A stretch of 64,000 nt of DNA from an uncultured Clostridia bacterium (GCA_946187775.1 CAMHSI010000002.1:18537-82536), one strand, 5' to 3'. Positions 36,807-45,646 are shown, counted from the first letter of the stretch. Made by a program: numbers and translations. The notes: a model not told the origin generated them from the sequence alone.

Positions 36807-37928
36807 ATGGTTAAAATCAATGTCATCTCCGGCTTCCTCGGAGCCGGGAAAACCACCCTCATCAAAAAGCTCCTCACCGGCAGCCTCCGCAATGAAAAGG
36901 TTGTGCTGCTGGAAAACGAGTACGGCGAAATCGGAATTGACGGCGGCTTCATGAAGGACGCCGGCATCACCGTAACCGAGCTGAACGCCGGATGCATCTG
37001 CTGCACCCTGGCCGGCGACTTCCAGGCCGCTGTGGACCAGCTGATCGATACCTATCATCCGGACCGGATCCTCGTGGAGCCCACCGGCGTCGGCAAGCTC
37101 AGCGAAATCCTCTCCGCCGTGGAAAAGGCCAAAGCCCGTCACCCGGAAATCACCGTCGGCGGCAGCGCCACCGTGGTGGATGCCGGCAAGTGCCGTATGT
37201 ATATGAAGAACTTCGGCGAGTTTTTCCTGGACCAGGTAAAGAGTGCTTCCACCGTCATCTTCAGCCGCACCCAGCTGCTGGACGCGGCCCGGGTGGAAAA
37301 GAGCCGTCAGCTCATCGCCGAGGCGCATCCGGACGCCCGGATCATCACCACCCCCTGGGATGACATGGAGCCGGATTTCATCCTGGATGTCATCGAAAAC
37401 GGCAAGCCCCTGTACTTCGCTCCCCTGGAGGACGAAGATGAGGACGAGGATGAGGATGAGCACGAACATCATGATCACCATCACGGCCATGAGGATCATG
37501 ACCATGACGACGATCATGACCACGAGCATCACCATCACCATGATGACGATGACGATGAGGATGAAGGCCATGACCATGAGCATGAACATCACCATCATGA
37601 TCATGACCATCATCACCACCATCACCATCACGGCGAAGGCGAGCACGACGCCGACGAGGTCTTCGGCAACATCGGGCTGGAAACCGCGCAGCGCTACGAG
37701 CAGGAGGAGATCCGCTCCATCCTGGAGAAGCTGTCGGATGAAGAGGAATACGGAAAAATCCTGCGGGCCAAGGGCATCCTGCAGAACGCGGCCGGGGAAT
37801 GGTTCCAGTTTGACTATGTTCCCGGTGAAATCGATATGCGCAACGGCAGCGCCGACTATACCGGCCGCCTGTGCGTGATCGGTGCCGACCTGAACGAAAA
37901 AGCATTGACGGAGCTGTTTCATCTATGA
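36807..37928 (+). CDS. COG0523 (CobW/YjiA) GTPase with long His/Asp metal-binding tract
   Basis: A 373-residue G3E GTPase of the metallochaperone group. Walker A is GFLGAGKTT (9-17), Walker B region ILVEPTGVG (88-96) and the metal motif CxCC is GCICC (62-66). The base-recognition NKxD is replaced by SRTQLLD (153-159). Residues 208-281 are almost entirely Asp, Glu and His, with about 33 histidines between 219 and 280, sitting between the GTPase and the CobW C-terminal domain (LCVIGADLNEKAL). Such tracts bind zinc, nickel or cobalt in relatives. AAGAAGG precedes the ATG. It overlaps the next gene as ATGA, so the two are coupled. Confidence 0.93.
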   Translation: MVKINVISGFLGAGKTTLIKKLLTGSLRNEKVVLLENEYGEIGIDGGFMKDAGITVTELNAGCICCTLAGDFQAAVDQLIDTYHPDRILVEPTGVGKLSEILSAVEKAKARHPEITVGGSATVVDAGKCRMYMKNFGEFFLDQVKSASTVIFSRTQLLDAARVEKSRQLIAEAHPDARIITTPWDDMEPDFILDVIENGKPLYFAPLEDEDEDEDEDEHEHHDHHHGHEDHDHDDDHDHEHHHHHDDDDDEDEGHDHEHEHHHHDHDHHHHHHHHGEGEHDADEVFGNIGLETAQRYEQEEIRSILEKLSDEEEYGKILRAKGILQNAAGEWFQFDYVPGEIDMRNGSADYTGRLCVIGADLNEKALTELFHL

Positions 37929-38875
37929 TTCGCAGATTTGTGCCGGTATACCTGATCACCGGCTTCCTTGAAAGCGGGAAAACCACCCTGGGGCTCACCA
38001 TCCTGGGGAACGAGCGCTTCACCAACGGCGGCAAGGTCCTGGTGGTCTGCTGTGAGGACGGCGAAGCCGAATGGGACGAAAAGTCCCTGGAAAAGAACAA
38101 AGGCGTCCTGGTCATGCTGGAGGAAGAGGAGGAGCTGACCTCCGCCCGCCTCCAGGCCCTGGAGGACGAGCATAAGCCTTCCTGCGTCATCCTGGAGTAC
38201 AATTCCATGTGGGGCATCGACAAGCTGGATACCCTCCGGCTCCCCCGCCTGTGGGACTGGGCGCAGATGGTCACCACTGCCGACGGCACAACCTTCGACA
38301 ACTATATGACCAACATGCGCAAGCTCCTGACGGATCCCATGAAGATCGCCGACATGATCTGTGTCAACCGCTGCGGCCCCAATTTCAACAAGGGCTCCTG
38401 GCGGCGCCAGCTGCGGGCCATGAACGCCAACGCCACCATCTTCTTTGAGAACCTGGACGGCACCGTAGACGACGGCATCACCGACGAGGACCTGCCCTAC
38501 GATATGAAGGCGGATCCCATCCAGGTCTCCGAGGATCAGTTCGGGATCTTTTATGTGGACAGCATGGATCATCCGGAGCGGTACGACGGGAAGCGGGTCC
38601 GGATTACCGGGCAGGCCTGGAAGCGTCCGGGCTTCCCCAAGGGGTACTACTATTTCGCCCGCAACGCCATGACCTGCTGCTCCAACGACATCGCTCCCTG
38701 CGGCTGGGTCTGCAAGGGCACCCGGACCCCGGACAACAAAACGTATTTCTCCCTGACCGCCCGCTGCCAGCAGGTGCAGGGGCCCGACGGCCAGGTGGCC
38801 CTCATGCTCAATGAGCTCACCTGTGAGAACGCCAAAAAGCCCCATGAGGAGCTGGTCAGCTTCGTAAACCTGTAA
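37925..38875 (+). CDS. COG0523-like GTPase fused to TIGR03943/DUF1980-like domain
   Basis: A 316-residue protein. The N-terminal GTPase half has Walker A GFLESGKTT (13-21), VVCCEDGE (40-47) and NRC in place of NKxD (148-150), without the CxCC motif. Residues about 203-300 resemble the soluble domain of the TIGR03943/DUF1980 family, with YDGKRVRITGQAW and YFARNAMTCCSNDIAPCG. In other bacteria TIGR03943 proteins are separate and act with a COG0523-linked permease. Here the domain is fused to the GTPase and no permease is adjacent. The ATG at 37925 overlaps the preceding stop codon. Function in metal trafficking is inferred from family and neighbour. Confidence 0.82.
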   Translation: MIRRFVPVYLITGFLESGKTTLGLTILGNERFTNGGKVLVVCCEDGEAEWDEKSLEKNKGVLVMLEEEEELTSARLQALEDEHKPSCVILEYNSMWGIDKLDTLRLPRLWDWAQMVTTADGTTFDNYMTNMRKLLTDPMKIADMICVNRCGPNFNKGSWRRQLRAMNANATIFFENLDGTVDDGITDEDLPYDMKADPIQVSEDQFGIFYVDSMDHPERYDGKRVRITGQAWKRPGFPKGYYYFARNAMTCCSNDIAPCGWVCKGTRTPDNKTYFSLTARCQQVQGPDGQVALMLNELTCENAKKPHEELVSFVNL

Positions 38876-38880
38876 ACCGA

Positions 38881-38927
38881 AACAAAAGAATGGACTGATC
38901 CGTTACCGGACAGTCCATTCTTTTGTT
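38881..38927. terminator. Bidirectional terminator between COG0523 pair and degV
   Basis: A perfect 17-bp stem (38881-38897 with 38911-38927) whose outer part is AACAAAAGAA on one arm and TTCTTTTGTT on the other, with a further TCCG/CGGA pairing in the loop. It starts 5 bases after one stop and ends 14 bases before the converging one. Confidence 0.9.
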
Positions 38928-38941
38928 GCTCTTTTCCAGTC

Positions 38942-39775
38942 TCAGAATCCGATGATCAGCCCCCGGCGCTCCGCGTAGAAGCTGTCCAGCCCCCGGGTCT
39001 TCATCAGCGTCACCCGGATGCCCCGGAACGTCTCTTCCAGCTGTTCCTTCAGCGCCGCGGCGCACTTCTCGTTCAGGCAGTGGCTGATGCGGATTTCCAT
39101 CCCCGCCGGGCCGATCTTTTTGATTTCCTCCGTCAGGAAGCGGATCATGCTCTTGTCTCCCCGGGCCTTTCCCCGGATGGAGATCTCGCCCTCATCGCTG
39201 CCGATGCCGATCCCCCAGAATCCCAGGTGCCCGGCAATAAAGCCGATGAGCCGGCTGACCCGCCCCGCCTTGATCAGGTTGTGGTAGGACGCCAGGGCGA
39301 AAATCGTGTGGATTTTCTCCGCCTCCCGGTTCAGGGCGGCTTCAATATCCCCGAAGTCCTTGCCCGCAAGGATCAGTTCCCTGGCCTTGAGAACCAGCAT
39401 GGCTGTTTCCGGCCCGGTGGCCTTGCTGTCAATCACGGCAATCTGCTTTTCGGGATTCTCTTCCTGCAGCATCTGCTTCGCGGTGCAGGCGCTGTTGTAG
39501 CTGCCGGACAGGGCGCTGGAAATGGTGAAGGCCACCACCGGCCCCTCCGGGGCGAATTTTGCCCGCCAGTCCTCCGGCGAAGGGCAGGAGGTCTGGGCCA
39601 TCTCGGAATGGTTCTCGTTGGCCGTCAGCATCTCCTCAACAGGCATATCCTCATTATCCACATACTCCCGGCTGCCGATCCGGATCGTAAAGGGAATGGT
39701 TTCGAAATCAAATACTCCTTCTCCGCCCTCCAGGGAGTGCAGATCGCAGCTGGTATCGGATACGATGTGCCACAT
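38942..39775 (-). CDS. DegV-family fatty-acid-binding protein
   Basis: A 277-residue DegV/FakB-type protein, which in Gram-positives binds a fatty acid so that a FakA kinase can phosphorylate it. The family start IVSDTSCDL, the TSCPSPEDW segment, the FTISSALSGSYNSA loop and the C-terminal SFYAERRGLIIGF are all present. No FakA gene lies nearby. GGAGGTGAGG precedes the start. It stands alone between a bidirectional terminator and the pyrophosphatase gene. Confidence 0.93.
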   Translation of the reverse strand: MWHIVSDTSCDLHSLEGGEGVFDFETIPFTIRIGSREYVDNEDMPVEEMLTANENHSEMAQTSCPSPEDWRAKFAPEGPVVAFTISSALSGSYNSACTAKQMLQEENPEKQIAVIDSKATGPETAMLVLKARELILAGKDFGDIEAALNREAEKIHTIFALASYHNLIKAGRVSRLIGFIAGHLGFWGIGIGSDEGEISIRGKARGDKSMIRFLTEEIKKIGPAGMEIRISHCLNEKCAAALKEQLEETFRGIRVTLMKTRGLDSFYAERRGLIIGF

Positions 39776-39863
39776 CGCACCTCACCTCCTCTTTCCGGAT
39801 ATTGTACCCCTCTTCCCGCTCCTTTGCAAGGCGCCGGGAAGAAAGGAACCTTCCGGTGCCTCC

Positions 39864-41477
39864 TTAACCCCAGAGCTGGGTCAGGGCCGGAACCATCTGC
39901 TTTTTCCGGGAAACCAGCTTCGGGATGAAAACGCTGTTCTCGCCCATTTCCCGCAGGTCGAAGGCCTGCCGGATTTCTTCCCCGCCGCCCAGGAAAAGAA
40001 GCTCCGTTCCTTCCTTCAGCACGTCCGTAATCATCAGGAACACCATGTCCGCGCCGCGGTTCTTCCGGATCCGCTCCATTTCCTGAAGGAGCTCCTCCTT
40101 CCGGGCAACAAGGGAGCCGGAATCCATGGTGGTAATCTGGCTGATGATAATGTAATGATCGCTCAGGTTGAATTCCTTCAGGTCCGTTCCGATCAGCACC
40201 TCCGCGGACTTGTCCGGGGAGCTGGCGGAGAACACCTCCTGCCCCAGCTTTTCCAGGTCCAGTCCCGCGATCTTCGCCAGCCGCTCCGCCATCCGCCGGT
40301 CCCGGGGCGTCGTGGTGGGGGATTTGAACATGACCGTATCGCTTACGATGGCCGCCGCCATCAGGCCGGCCAGCTTTTCGCCGGGCATCACCCCGTTTTC
40401 CTGGAACATGGTGGCAATGATGGTGTTGGTGGAGCCCACCGGTTCGTTGCGCACGTAAACCGGATAACCCGTCTGCACGTCCGCCAGCCGGTGATGGTCC
40501 ACCACCGCCACCAGCTCCGCCTGCTCCAGTCCCGGAACGGACTGGCCCACCTCATTGTGGTCCACCAGCACGATCCGCTTCCGTTGCGGCTGCAGCAGGT
40601 GGTAGCGGCTCAGGGTTCCCGCCACCTTGCCCTGCCGGTCCAGGATCGGGTAGCTCCGGTGCCGGCTGGTCAGCATTGCTTCCTTCACATCGTCCAGGTA
40701 GTCGTCCAGGTGGAATCCCTGCACATCCTTCCGCCGGGCCACCCGGCCCACCGGCGTGGCCAGGTACAGCCACCGGGCCGCCCGCCACGCGTCCAGCGGC
40801 GTGGCAATCAGGCAGGTTTCGGAATGAATGCCCCGGTATTTTTCTCCCAGGCCGCTCCGGCAGAGAATCACGCACCGGATCTTTTTCTCCAGGGCGCGCT
40901 CAACGATCTCCGGCTGGTTTCCGCACAGGATAATGCTGTCCTGCCCGATGCCGTTCAGCGGATCCCCGGCTTCCGGCAGCGCAACGGCCACCTCGCCGGA
41001 AAGGCTCTCAAAAAGGTCCTCCTCGCTGTTCAGGATCCGCCCCTCCAGCGCCGACAGCACATTCAGGATCGGCGCGTCCTGCAGCACGGGGGTCTGGATG
41101 GCCTGCATGTCGTTCTGGGCAATGGCCGTCTCCGTAATCAGTCCGTAGAGGGTTTCATCCTCGTTGGTAATCGGCAGCACGCTCAGGTTCGGATGCTCCT
41201 GCAGCAGGTTCCAGGCGTAGCTCACCGGCACCCCCGCGGCCAGCCGCGGCGGCTTGTCGTATTCCACGTCCCGCACCTGCGTCCGCACGGAGGAGATCAT
41301 GGGCGGCGCCTCAAACCCGAACCGTTTGAGCAGGAACGCGGTCTCATCGTTCACAATTCCCAGCCGCACCGGGATATAGTCGTTCTCCCCCAGCATGTTG
41401 TACAGCGCCGCGTAGGAAATCGCGGCCACGATTGCGTCCGTATCCGGGTTCCGGTGTCCGCAGACATAGGTCGTCAT
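39864..41477 (-). CDS. ppaC: CBS/DRTGG-type family II manganese-dependent inorganic pyrophosphatase
   Basis: A 537-residue DHH-family pyrophosphatase with regulatory insert. The metal ligands are in GHRNPDTDA (His8, Asp12, Asp14), LVDHNE and AVVDHHRLAD. Between residues about 70 and 290 are two CBS halves flanking a DRTGG domain, which in homologues bind adenine nucleotides and tune activity. The C-terminal DHHA2 domain begins around SDTVMFKSPTTTPRD. Full length for the class. It follows galE by 16 bases. Confidence 0.94.
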   Translation of the reverse strand: MTTYVCGHRNPDTDAIVAAISYAALYNMLGENDYIPVRLGIVNDETAFLLKRFGFEAPPMISSVRTQVRDVEYDKPPRLAAGVPVSYAWNLLQEHPNLSVLPITNEDETLYGLITETAIAQNDMQAIQTPVLQDAPILNVLSALEGRILNSEEDLFESLSGEVAVALPEAGDPLNGIGQDSIILCGNQPEIVERALEKKIRCVILCRSGLGEKYRGIHSETCLIATPLDAWRAARWLYLATPVGRVARRKDVQGFHLDDYLDDVKEAMLTSRHRSYPILDRQGKVAGTLSRYHLLQPQRKRIVLVDHNEVGQSVPGLEQAELVAVVDHHRLADVQTGYPVYVRNEPVGSTNTIIATMFQENGVMPGEKLAGLMAAAIVSDTVMFKSPTTTPRDRRMAERLAKIAGLDLEKLGQEVFSASSPDKSAEVLIGTDLKEFNLSDHYIIISQITTMDSGSLVARKEELLQEMERIRKNRGADMVFLMITDVLKEGTELLFLGGGEEIRQAFDLREMGENSVFIPKLVSRKKQMVPALTQLWG

Positions 41478-41493
41478 GCTTTTTCCTCCCTGT

Positions 41494-42516
41494 TTACTCT
41501 CCGGTGCCGTATCCGTCCGGGTTCATGCTCTGCCATCTCCAGGTATCCGCGCACATCTCCTCAATCCCGTACTCCGCTTCCCAGCCCAGCTCTTCCCTGG
41601 CCTTTCCGGGGTCGCAGTAGCAGGTGGCGATGTCTCCGGCACGCGGAGGCTTGATCACATAGGGAATCTTCTTTCCGCAGGCCTTTTCAAAGGCGTGCAC
41701 CACCTCCAGCACGCTGTAGCCGTGCCCCGTGCCCAGGTTGTAAACCCGCACCGCGCTCTCCTCCCGGAACTTGTTCAGCGCCAGCACGTGCCCCCGGGCC
41801 AGGTCTGTCACGTGGATATAGTCCCGCACGCCGGTTCCGTCCGGCGTGTCGTAGGTATCCCCGAAAACCCCCAGCTCCGGCAGCCGGCCGATGGCCACCT
41901 GCGCCACGTAGGGCACCAGGTTGTTGGGAATTCCCTTGGGATCCTCGCCGATCCTGCCGCTCTTGTGCGCCCCGATGGGGTTGAAATACCGCAGCAGGAT
42001 GACGCTCCATTCCGGGTCCGAGGTCCGGATATCCGTCAGGATCTGCTCCAGCATCCACTTGGTCCATCCGTAGGGATTCGTGCACACGCCCTTGGGGCAT
42101 TCCTCGGTAATCGGAACAAAGGCCGGATCCCCGTAAACCGTGGCGGAGGAGCTGAAGATGATTTTCTTCACCCCGTGCCGGCGCATGGTATCCGTCAGCA
42201 CCAGCGTCCCGTTCAGGTTGTTTGTATAGTATTCAATGGGCTTGCGGACCGATTCCCCCACCGCCTTGTATCCCGCGAAATGAATCACCGCGTCAAAGCT
42301 GTGGGCGGAAAAAATTTTCTCCATGGCCTCCCGGTCCCCGATATCCGCCTGGTAAAAAACCGGCGTCTTTCCGGTGATCTCACCGATCCGGTCCACCGCC
42401 TTCCGGCTGGCGTTGTACAGGTTGTCCACGATCACCGTCTCGTGCCCCGCCTCCAGCAGCTCCACGCAGGTATGGCTTCCGATGTAGCCCGCGCCTCCCG
42501 TAACCAATATCCTCAT
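41494..42516 (-). CDS. galE: UDP-glucose 4-epimerase
   Basis: A 340-residue extended SDR interconverting UDP-glucose and UDP-galactose. NAD-binding GGAGYIGSH is at 7-15, the catalytic segment is SSSATVYG, and the Tyr/Lys pair lies in YGWTKWML. The C-terminal YNLGTGHGYSVLEV and CADTWRWQ segments are typical. GGGAGGAAG precedes the start. No other Leloir gene is next to it. The gene may supply galactose residues for cell-surface glycans. A TAAAAT with TGG extension lies 41 bases upstream. Confidence 0.96.
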   Translation of the reverse strand: MRILVTGGAGYIGSHTCVELLEAGHETVIVDNLYNASRKAVDRIGEITGKTPVFYQADIGDREAMEKIFSAHSFDAVIHFAGYKAVGESVRKPIEYYTNNLNGTLVLTDTMRRHGVKKIIFSSSATVYGDPAFVPITEECPKGVCTNPYGWTKWMLEQILTDIRTSDPEWSVILLRYFNPIGAHKSGRIGEDPKGIPNNLVPYVAQVAIGRLPELGVFGDTYDTPDGTGVRDYIHVTDLARGHVLALNKFREESAVRVYNLGTGHGYSVLEVVHAFEKACGKKIPYVIKPPRAGDIATCYCDPGKAREELGWEAEYGIEEMCADTWRWQSMNPDGYGTGE

Positions 42517-42610
42517 ATGCTTCCTCCCATGTCTCCGGTTTGAAATGATTCACGTTATTTTACCATGGTTCCGCCGAAAGAACAATTCCGGCGGCATAAA
42601 AGCTTTGCGG

Positions 42611-42638
42611 TTGAAGATTCGCCGGAATGGTGTAAAAT
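42611..42638 (+). promoter_or_regulatory. Promoter of the CHAP-protein gene
   Basis: TTGAAG (42611-42616), 16-base spacer, TAAAAT (42633-42638), 50 bases before the start codon. It is divergent from galE. Confidence 0.55.
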
Positions 42639-42688
42639 AGATGCCGCGCGGAGTCCCAAGACGCTCCCGCCGGAAAGGATTGTTCCCG

Positions 42689-43435
42689 ATGAAACGTTTT
42701 TGTTCCCTTTTGCTGCTTCTGGCGCTGCTGTGCGCCTCACTCCCGGCGTCCGCCGCATCCAAGGCTTCCCCGACGCCGCCTCCCGTGGAGCTGGAGGAAA
42801 CCGTCGTGGAGGAGATCCCTCCGGAAATTGAAAAGCTGCTGGAGATTGTCCATGCCGAGTGGGAGGAAACCGCCGGCAAAAACCTGAAGAAAAGGAACAA
42901 GTACACCCAGTGGTACAATAACTACGAATGGGAATGGTGCGCCGGTTTCGTTACCTGGTGCATGATGGAAGCCGGCATCCCCCAGGAGGATTACAGGACC
43001 ATTGAGGAAGGGGAAAAGCCCGGCCTGTATCACGCCACCGCCTCCGCTCCCGGAAAGATGGCCACCGGCTATTCCCGCATGTACCGTACCACCATGATCC
43101 CCCAAAAAGGCTTCGTTGTCGTTTACGGCAGCAAAAACAGCGGCAGCTTCTGGCATGTGGGCTTCGTTTATGATGTGGAAAAGCTCAGCGACGGACGGTA
43201 CCGCCTGACCACCATCGAAGGAAACGTCAATAAGTACAGCGTCGGCATGTTTGTCCGCGACTATGATCCCCATACCGCGAAAAAGCCCGGCAACCTTACA
43301 CTGGTTCCCAAGGAAGAGCGGGATCGGGAGGAGACAAAGAATTTCTCCTATAAGTACACCTACAATGACAAAGGCATGTATGTAAACATGTTCCTGATGC
43401 CCTGGATTCCGGCCGGGGATTCCGCCGGGAAATGA
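42689..43435 (+). CDS. Secreted CHAP-type amidase/peptidase domain protein
   Basis: A 248-residue exported protein. A Sec signal (MKRFCSLLLLLALLCASLPA, cleavage near ASA) is followed by a Pro/Glu-rich linker and a CHAP/NlpC-P60-like fold. The probable catalytic Cys84 is in EWCAGFVTWCMMEAGI and His156 in FWHVGFVYDV, the usual Cys-His order. Such proteins cleave peptidoglycan peptide bonds or related amides. There is no recognisable cell-wall-binding domain. The ATG at 42689 starts the signal peptide with AAAGGA before it; earlier codons are in the promoter region. The Lgt-like gene follows after 44 bases. Confidence 0.8.
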   Translation: MKRFCSLLLLLALLCASLPASAASKASPTPPPVELEETVVEEIPPEIEKLLEIVHAEWEETAGKNLKKRNKYTQWYNNYEWEWCAGFVTWCMMEAGIPQEDYRTIEEGEKPGLYHATASAPGKMATGYSRMYRTTMIPQKGFVVVYGSKNSGSFWHVGFVYDVEKLSDGRYRLTTIEGNVNKYSVGMFVRDYDPHTAKKPGNLTLVPKEERDREETKNFSYKYTYNDKGMYVNMFLMPWIPAGDSAGK

Positions 43436-43479
43436 ATGGCTTTCCCTTTCAGTTTTAAAGGCTTTGGAGGTTTTTTCGC

Positions 43480-44427
43480 ATGGATGTGAATATCGGCGCC
43501 TATCTGGCCGTGATGGGAGCCTGCGCGCTTTTCTCCTGCGCCCTCTTCGGCGTTTCCGCCCGGAACCGCCTGGGGTTTTCTTCCCGCAGGGCCCTTTCCC
43601 TGGGCGTTTGCACGCTCCTGCTGGGAACGGTCCTGTGTATTCTCTGCGCGAAGGTGCTCTTTTTCTTCTTCCGCTTTTCCTACCTGACCCGCAACCGGGG
43701 CGGGGAGTTCTGGCTCTCCCTCCGCACGGAGGAGCTCTCCTATTACGGCGGCGTGGCAGGCGTCTCCTTTGCCGTGATGCTGTGCGCCCGGCTGTTCCGC
43801 CTGAATGTCCGGGAAACCCTGAATGCTTTTGCCCCGGCGGGCGCCCTCATGGCCGCCGCCGCGCGCTTCGCGGAATATTTTCTCTATCCCACGGGAACCG
43901 GAGCCACCCTGGACCAGCCGCTCCCCTTCCCCCTGGCCCTCCGCATCGTCTATGATGAGGACTACTCGGAATACGTGCTGGCGGTCTTCATGCTGGAGGG
44001 AATCGTTTCCCTGGTTGTTTTCGTCCTTTCCCTCCTGCGGAAAAAGGAACCGCGCCGGTTCCTCCGTACCCTCGCCTGGCTCTGCATTCCGCAGATCCTG
44101 CTGGAGAGTCTGAGGTCCGACGCGATCAACTGGCTGCTGGTCCATGTGGAGCAGCTGCTCTGCTTCCTGTTTGTGCAGGGGGTCCTGGTCTGGTACGGAT
44201 GGAATGGAAACCGGAAATCCTTCTCCTCCTGGGTTCCCGCCCTGCTGGGGCTGCTGGTCTGCGGGGTGATTATTGCGGGAGAATTTGCCCTGGAAGGCAA
44301 AATCCTCCTGGGCGGCTCCATGATTCCCCGCTGGATCACCTACCTGGTGATGGTCTCCGCCCTGGCGGTCCTTGCCGCCGCGGAGCACCTGGGAAACCGG
44401 AACCTCTCCGCTCACTCCCCGGGATAA
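43480..44427 (+). CDS. Lgt-superfamily membrane protein lacking the catalytic His (copy A)
   Basis: A 315-residue, roughly seven-segment membrane protein resembling prolipoprotein diacylglyceryl transferase. SYYGGVAGV occupies the place of Lgt's HGG motif, with Tyr for the essential His. The Lgt signature Arg survives in ALMAAAARFAEYF, but the usual Asn is replaced. ILLESLRSD matches the Lgt tail motif with its Glu and Arg. It is therefore probably not a lipoprotein transferase but a relative with another donor or acceptor. GGAGG precedes the start. It ends overlapping, tail to tail by 16 bases, a secreted phosphodiester glycosidase. The same protein pair recurs at 58421-60487. Confidence 0.75.
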   Translation: MDVNIGAYLAVMGACALFSCALFGVSARNRLGFSSRRALSLGVCTLLLGTVLCILCAKVLFFFFRFSYLTRNRGGEFWLSLRTEELSYYGGVAGVSFAVMLCARLFRLNVRETLNAFAPAGALMAAAARFAEYFLYPTGTGATLDQPLPFPLALRIVYDEDYSEYVLAVFMLEGIVSLVVFVLSLLRKKEPRRFLRTLAWLCIPQILLESLRSDAINWLLVHVEQLLCFLFVQGVLVWYGWNGNRKSFSSWVPALLGLLVCGVIIAGEFALEGKILLGGSMIPRWITYLVMVSALAVLAAAEHLGNRNLSAHSPG

Positions 44428-45362
44428 GCGCTGGCGAAGTAGATAATGTCGTAAATGGTCCGGTCGTTCACTTCGTTCTGGTTCACCTGATGCTTCTGGA
44501 ATACAACCTGGCCGGAATTTCCCCCGTCCAGCACATAAACCGTCTTGCAGGGCGCGATGCTCATAACCAGGTCCCGCACCTGGGCCAGGTTCAGTCCGTA
44601 CCAGTTGGAAAACACAAGGTAGTGCAGGGGCTCGATCTGGGCGATGGCGATCCGGGCCGCCCAGTTCTGGGGCTGTGCGGTCAGGGGAGAGTGCTTCTCA
44701 TCCAGCACGTATTCATCCGGCACGGGCTCCCCGTCGATCACCAGCGCGGGACCGAACTGGAAAGCGTTGATCACTTTCTTTCCGTCGATCTCCTCCTTGT
44801 TCATTTCCGCAAGCTCCGGACCGCCCTGGCGGATATGGAAATTGCCGTCCTCGTCAATCAGCAGCATGTCCAGGTAATCCACCACCGTGTCCCGGTATAC
44901 AACGCCCTGCCGCAGGCAGTATTTGTTGCCCTCCTGTCCGTAATAGGAATTGCAGAAATCGCCGTCCACCGCCACAACGGCCTGCACCCTCTTGGCGATA
45001 TCCAGCGTCCTTTTCATAATTCCCCGGGTAAAATTGGCCGGATCCCCGGAAGCGGTCCTCAGCTGTGAGGGGTGCTTGATCTTCACATCCACATAGCAGT
45101 AATACACCCCGTGGGTGCCGTTGTCCTGGGGGTTGACCATGTTTTCCCTGAATTCGTGGAATTCCGCCCGGATCGTGGGATCCTCATAGCAGTTCCTGTC
45201 CTTCTTCCAGGAGGCGCCGGCGTCATACTTCATCCCGCCGCTCAGGTCGATGGGCAGCGTATATGTTTCCTCTCCCAGGGCCGCGCCGGCTCCCGCGCAC
45301 AGCAAAGCTGCCGCCGCCGCGCTGATTCCCCTGCGGATCCAGGTGTAAATCCTCTTTTTCAT
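44412..45362 (-). CDS. Secreted phosphodiester glycosidase (NAGPA domain, copy A)
   Basis: A 316-residue exported protein with an N-terminal signal (MKKRIYTWIRRGISAAAAAL, cleavage near ALGEE). The NAGPA/DUF2233 fold shows its hallmarks in order: VVAVDGDF, DMLLIDEDGNFH, FGPALVIDG, ARIAIAQI, VYVLDGGNSGQ. The family cleaves phosphodiester-linked sugars, the eukaryotic member removing GlcNAc from mannose-6-phosphate; bacterial substrates are mostly unknown. It is a clear paralogue of the protein at 58421-59434, sharing DMLLID and the ending IYDIIYFASA. It has its own promoter, divergent from the adenylation/oxoamine synthase gene. Confidence 0.87.
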   Translation of the reverse strand: MKKRIYTWIRRGISAAAAALLCAGAGAALGEETYTLPIDLSGGMKYDAGASWKKDRNCYEDPTIRAEFHEFRENMVNPQDNGTHGVYYCYVDVKIKHPSQLRTASGDPANFTRGIMKRTLDIAKRVQAVVAVDGDFCNSYYGQEGNKYCLRQGVVYRDTVVDYLDMLLIDEDGNFHIRQGGPELAEMNKEEIDGKKVINAFQFGPALVIDGEPVPDEYVLDEKHSPLTAQPQNWAARIAIAQIEPLHYLVFSNWYGLNLAQVRDLVMSIAPCKTVYVLDGGNSGQVVFQKHQVNQNEVNDRTIYDIIYFASAYPGE

Positions 45363-45394
45363 TGCGTTCCCTCCGGTCTTGCTTTCACGGTATC

Positions 45395-45423
45395 ATTATA
45401 CAGGAGGAACCCCGGATGGGCAA
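45395..45423 (-). promoter_or_regulatory. Promoter of phosphodiester glycosidase A
   Basis: Minus strand TTGCCC (45418-45423), 17-base spacer, TATAAT (45395-45400), 32 bases before the start codon. Confidence 0.65.
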
Positions 45424-45530
45424 GAACAACCGCCCCCGCGGCCCGGGGCCGGGCCGGAGGAGCCCCCGTCCCATGGGAAATCCGGTCGTTTTTCGTGCCG
45501 AAAACGTTTGTATGCACAATTTCGAAAACA

Positions 45531-45539
45531 TGCTATAAT
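45531..45539 (+). promoter_or_regulatory. Extended -10 element of the adenylation/oxoamine synthase gene
   Basis: TGCTATAAT, a perfect extended -10, 107 bases before the start codon, leaving a long leader. No clear -35 and no recognised riboswitch fold. The rest of the 284-base divergent gap shows nothing else. Confidence 0.6.
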
Positions 45540-45646
45540 GAAGTGATGCGGCCGCGTCGGGGATGATTGTTTTTTATACGTCCTTATTGTTCTCCCCCGC
45601 CTCCCGCAGGACAAACGCTCACTGACTTTTCGGAAGGAGAACGAAC

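Noticed and set aside
37426-37650. Tandem DNA repeat or CRISPR-like array
   Set aside because: The periodic GAT/CAT codons encode the His/Asp/Glu tract of the COG0523 GTPase. There are no equal-length repeats with unique spacers.
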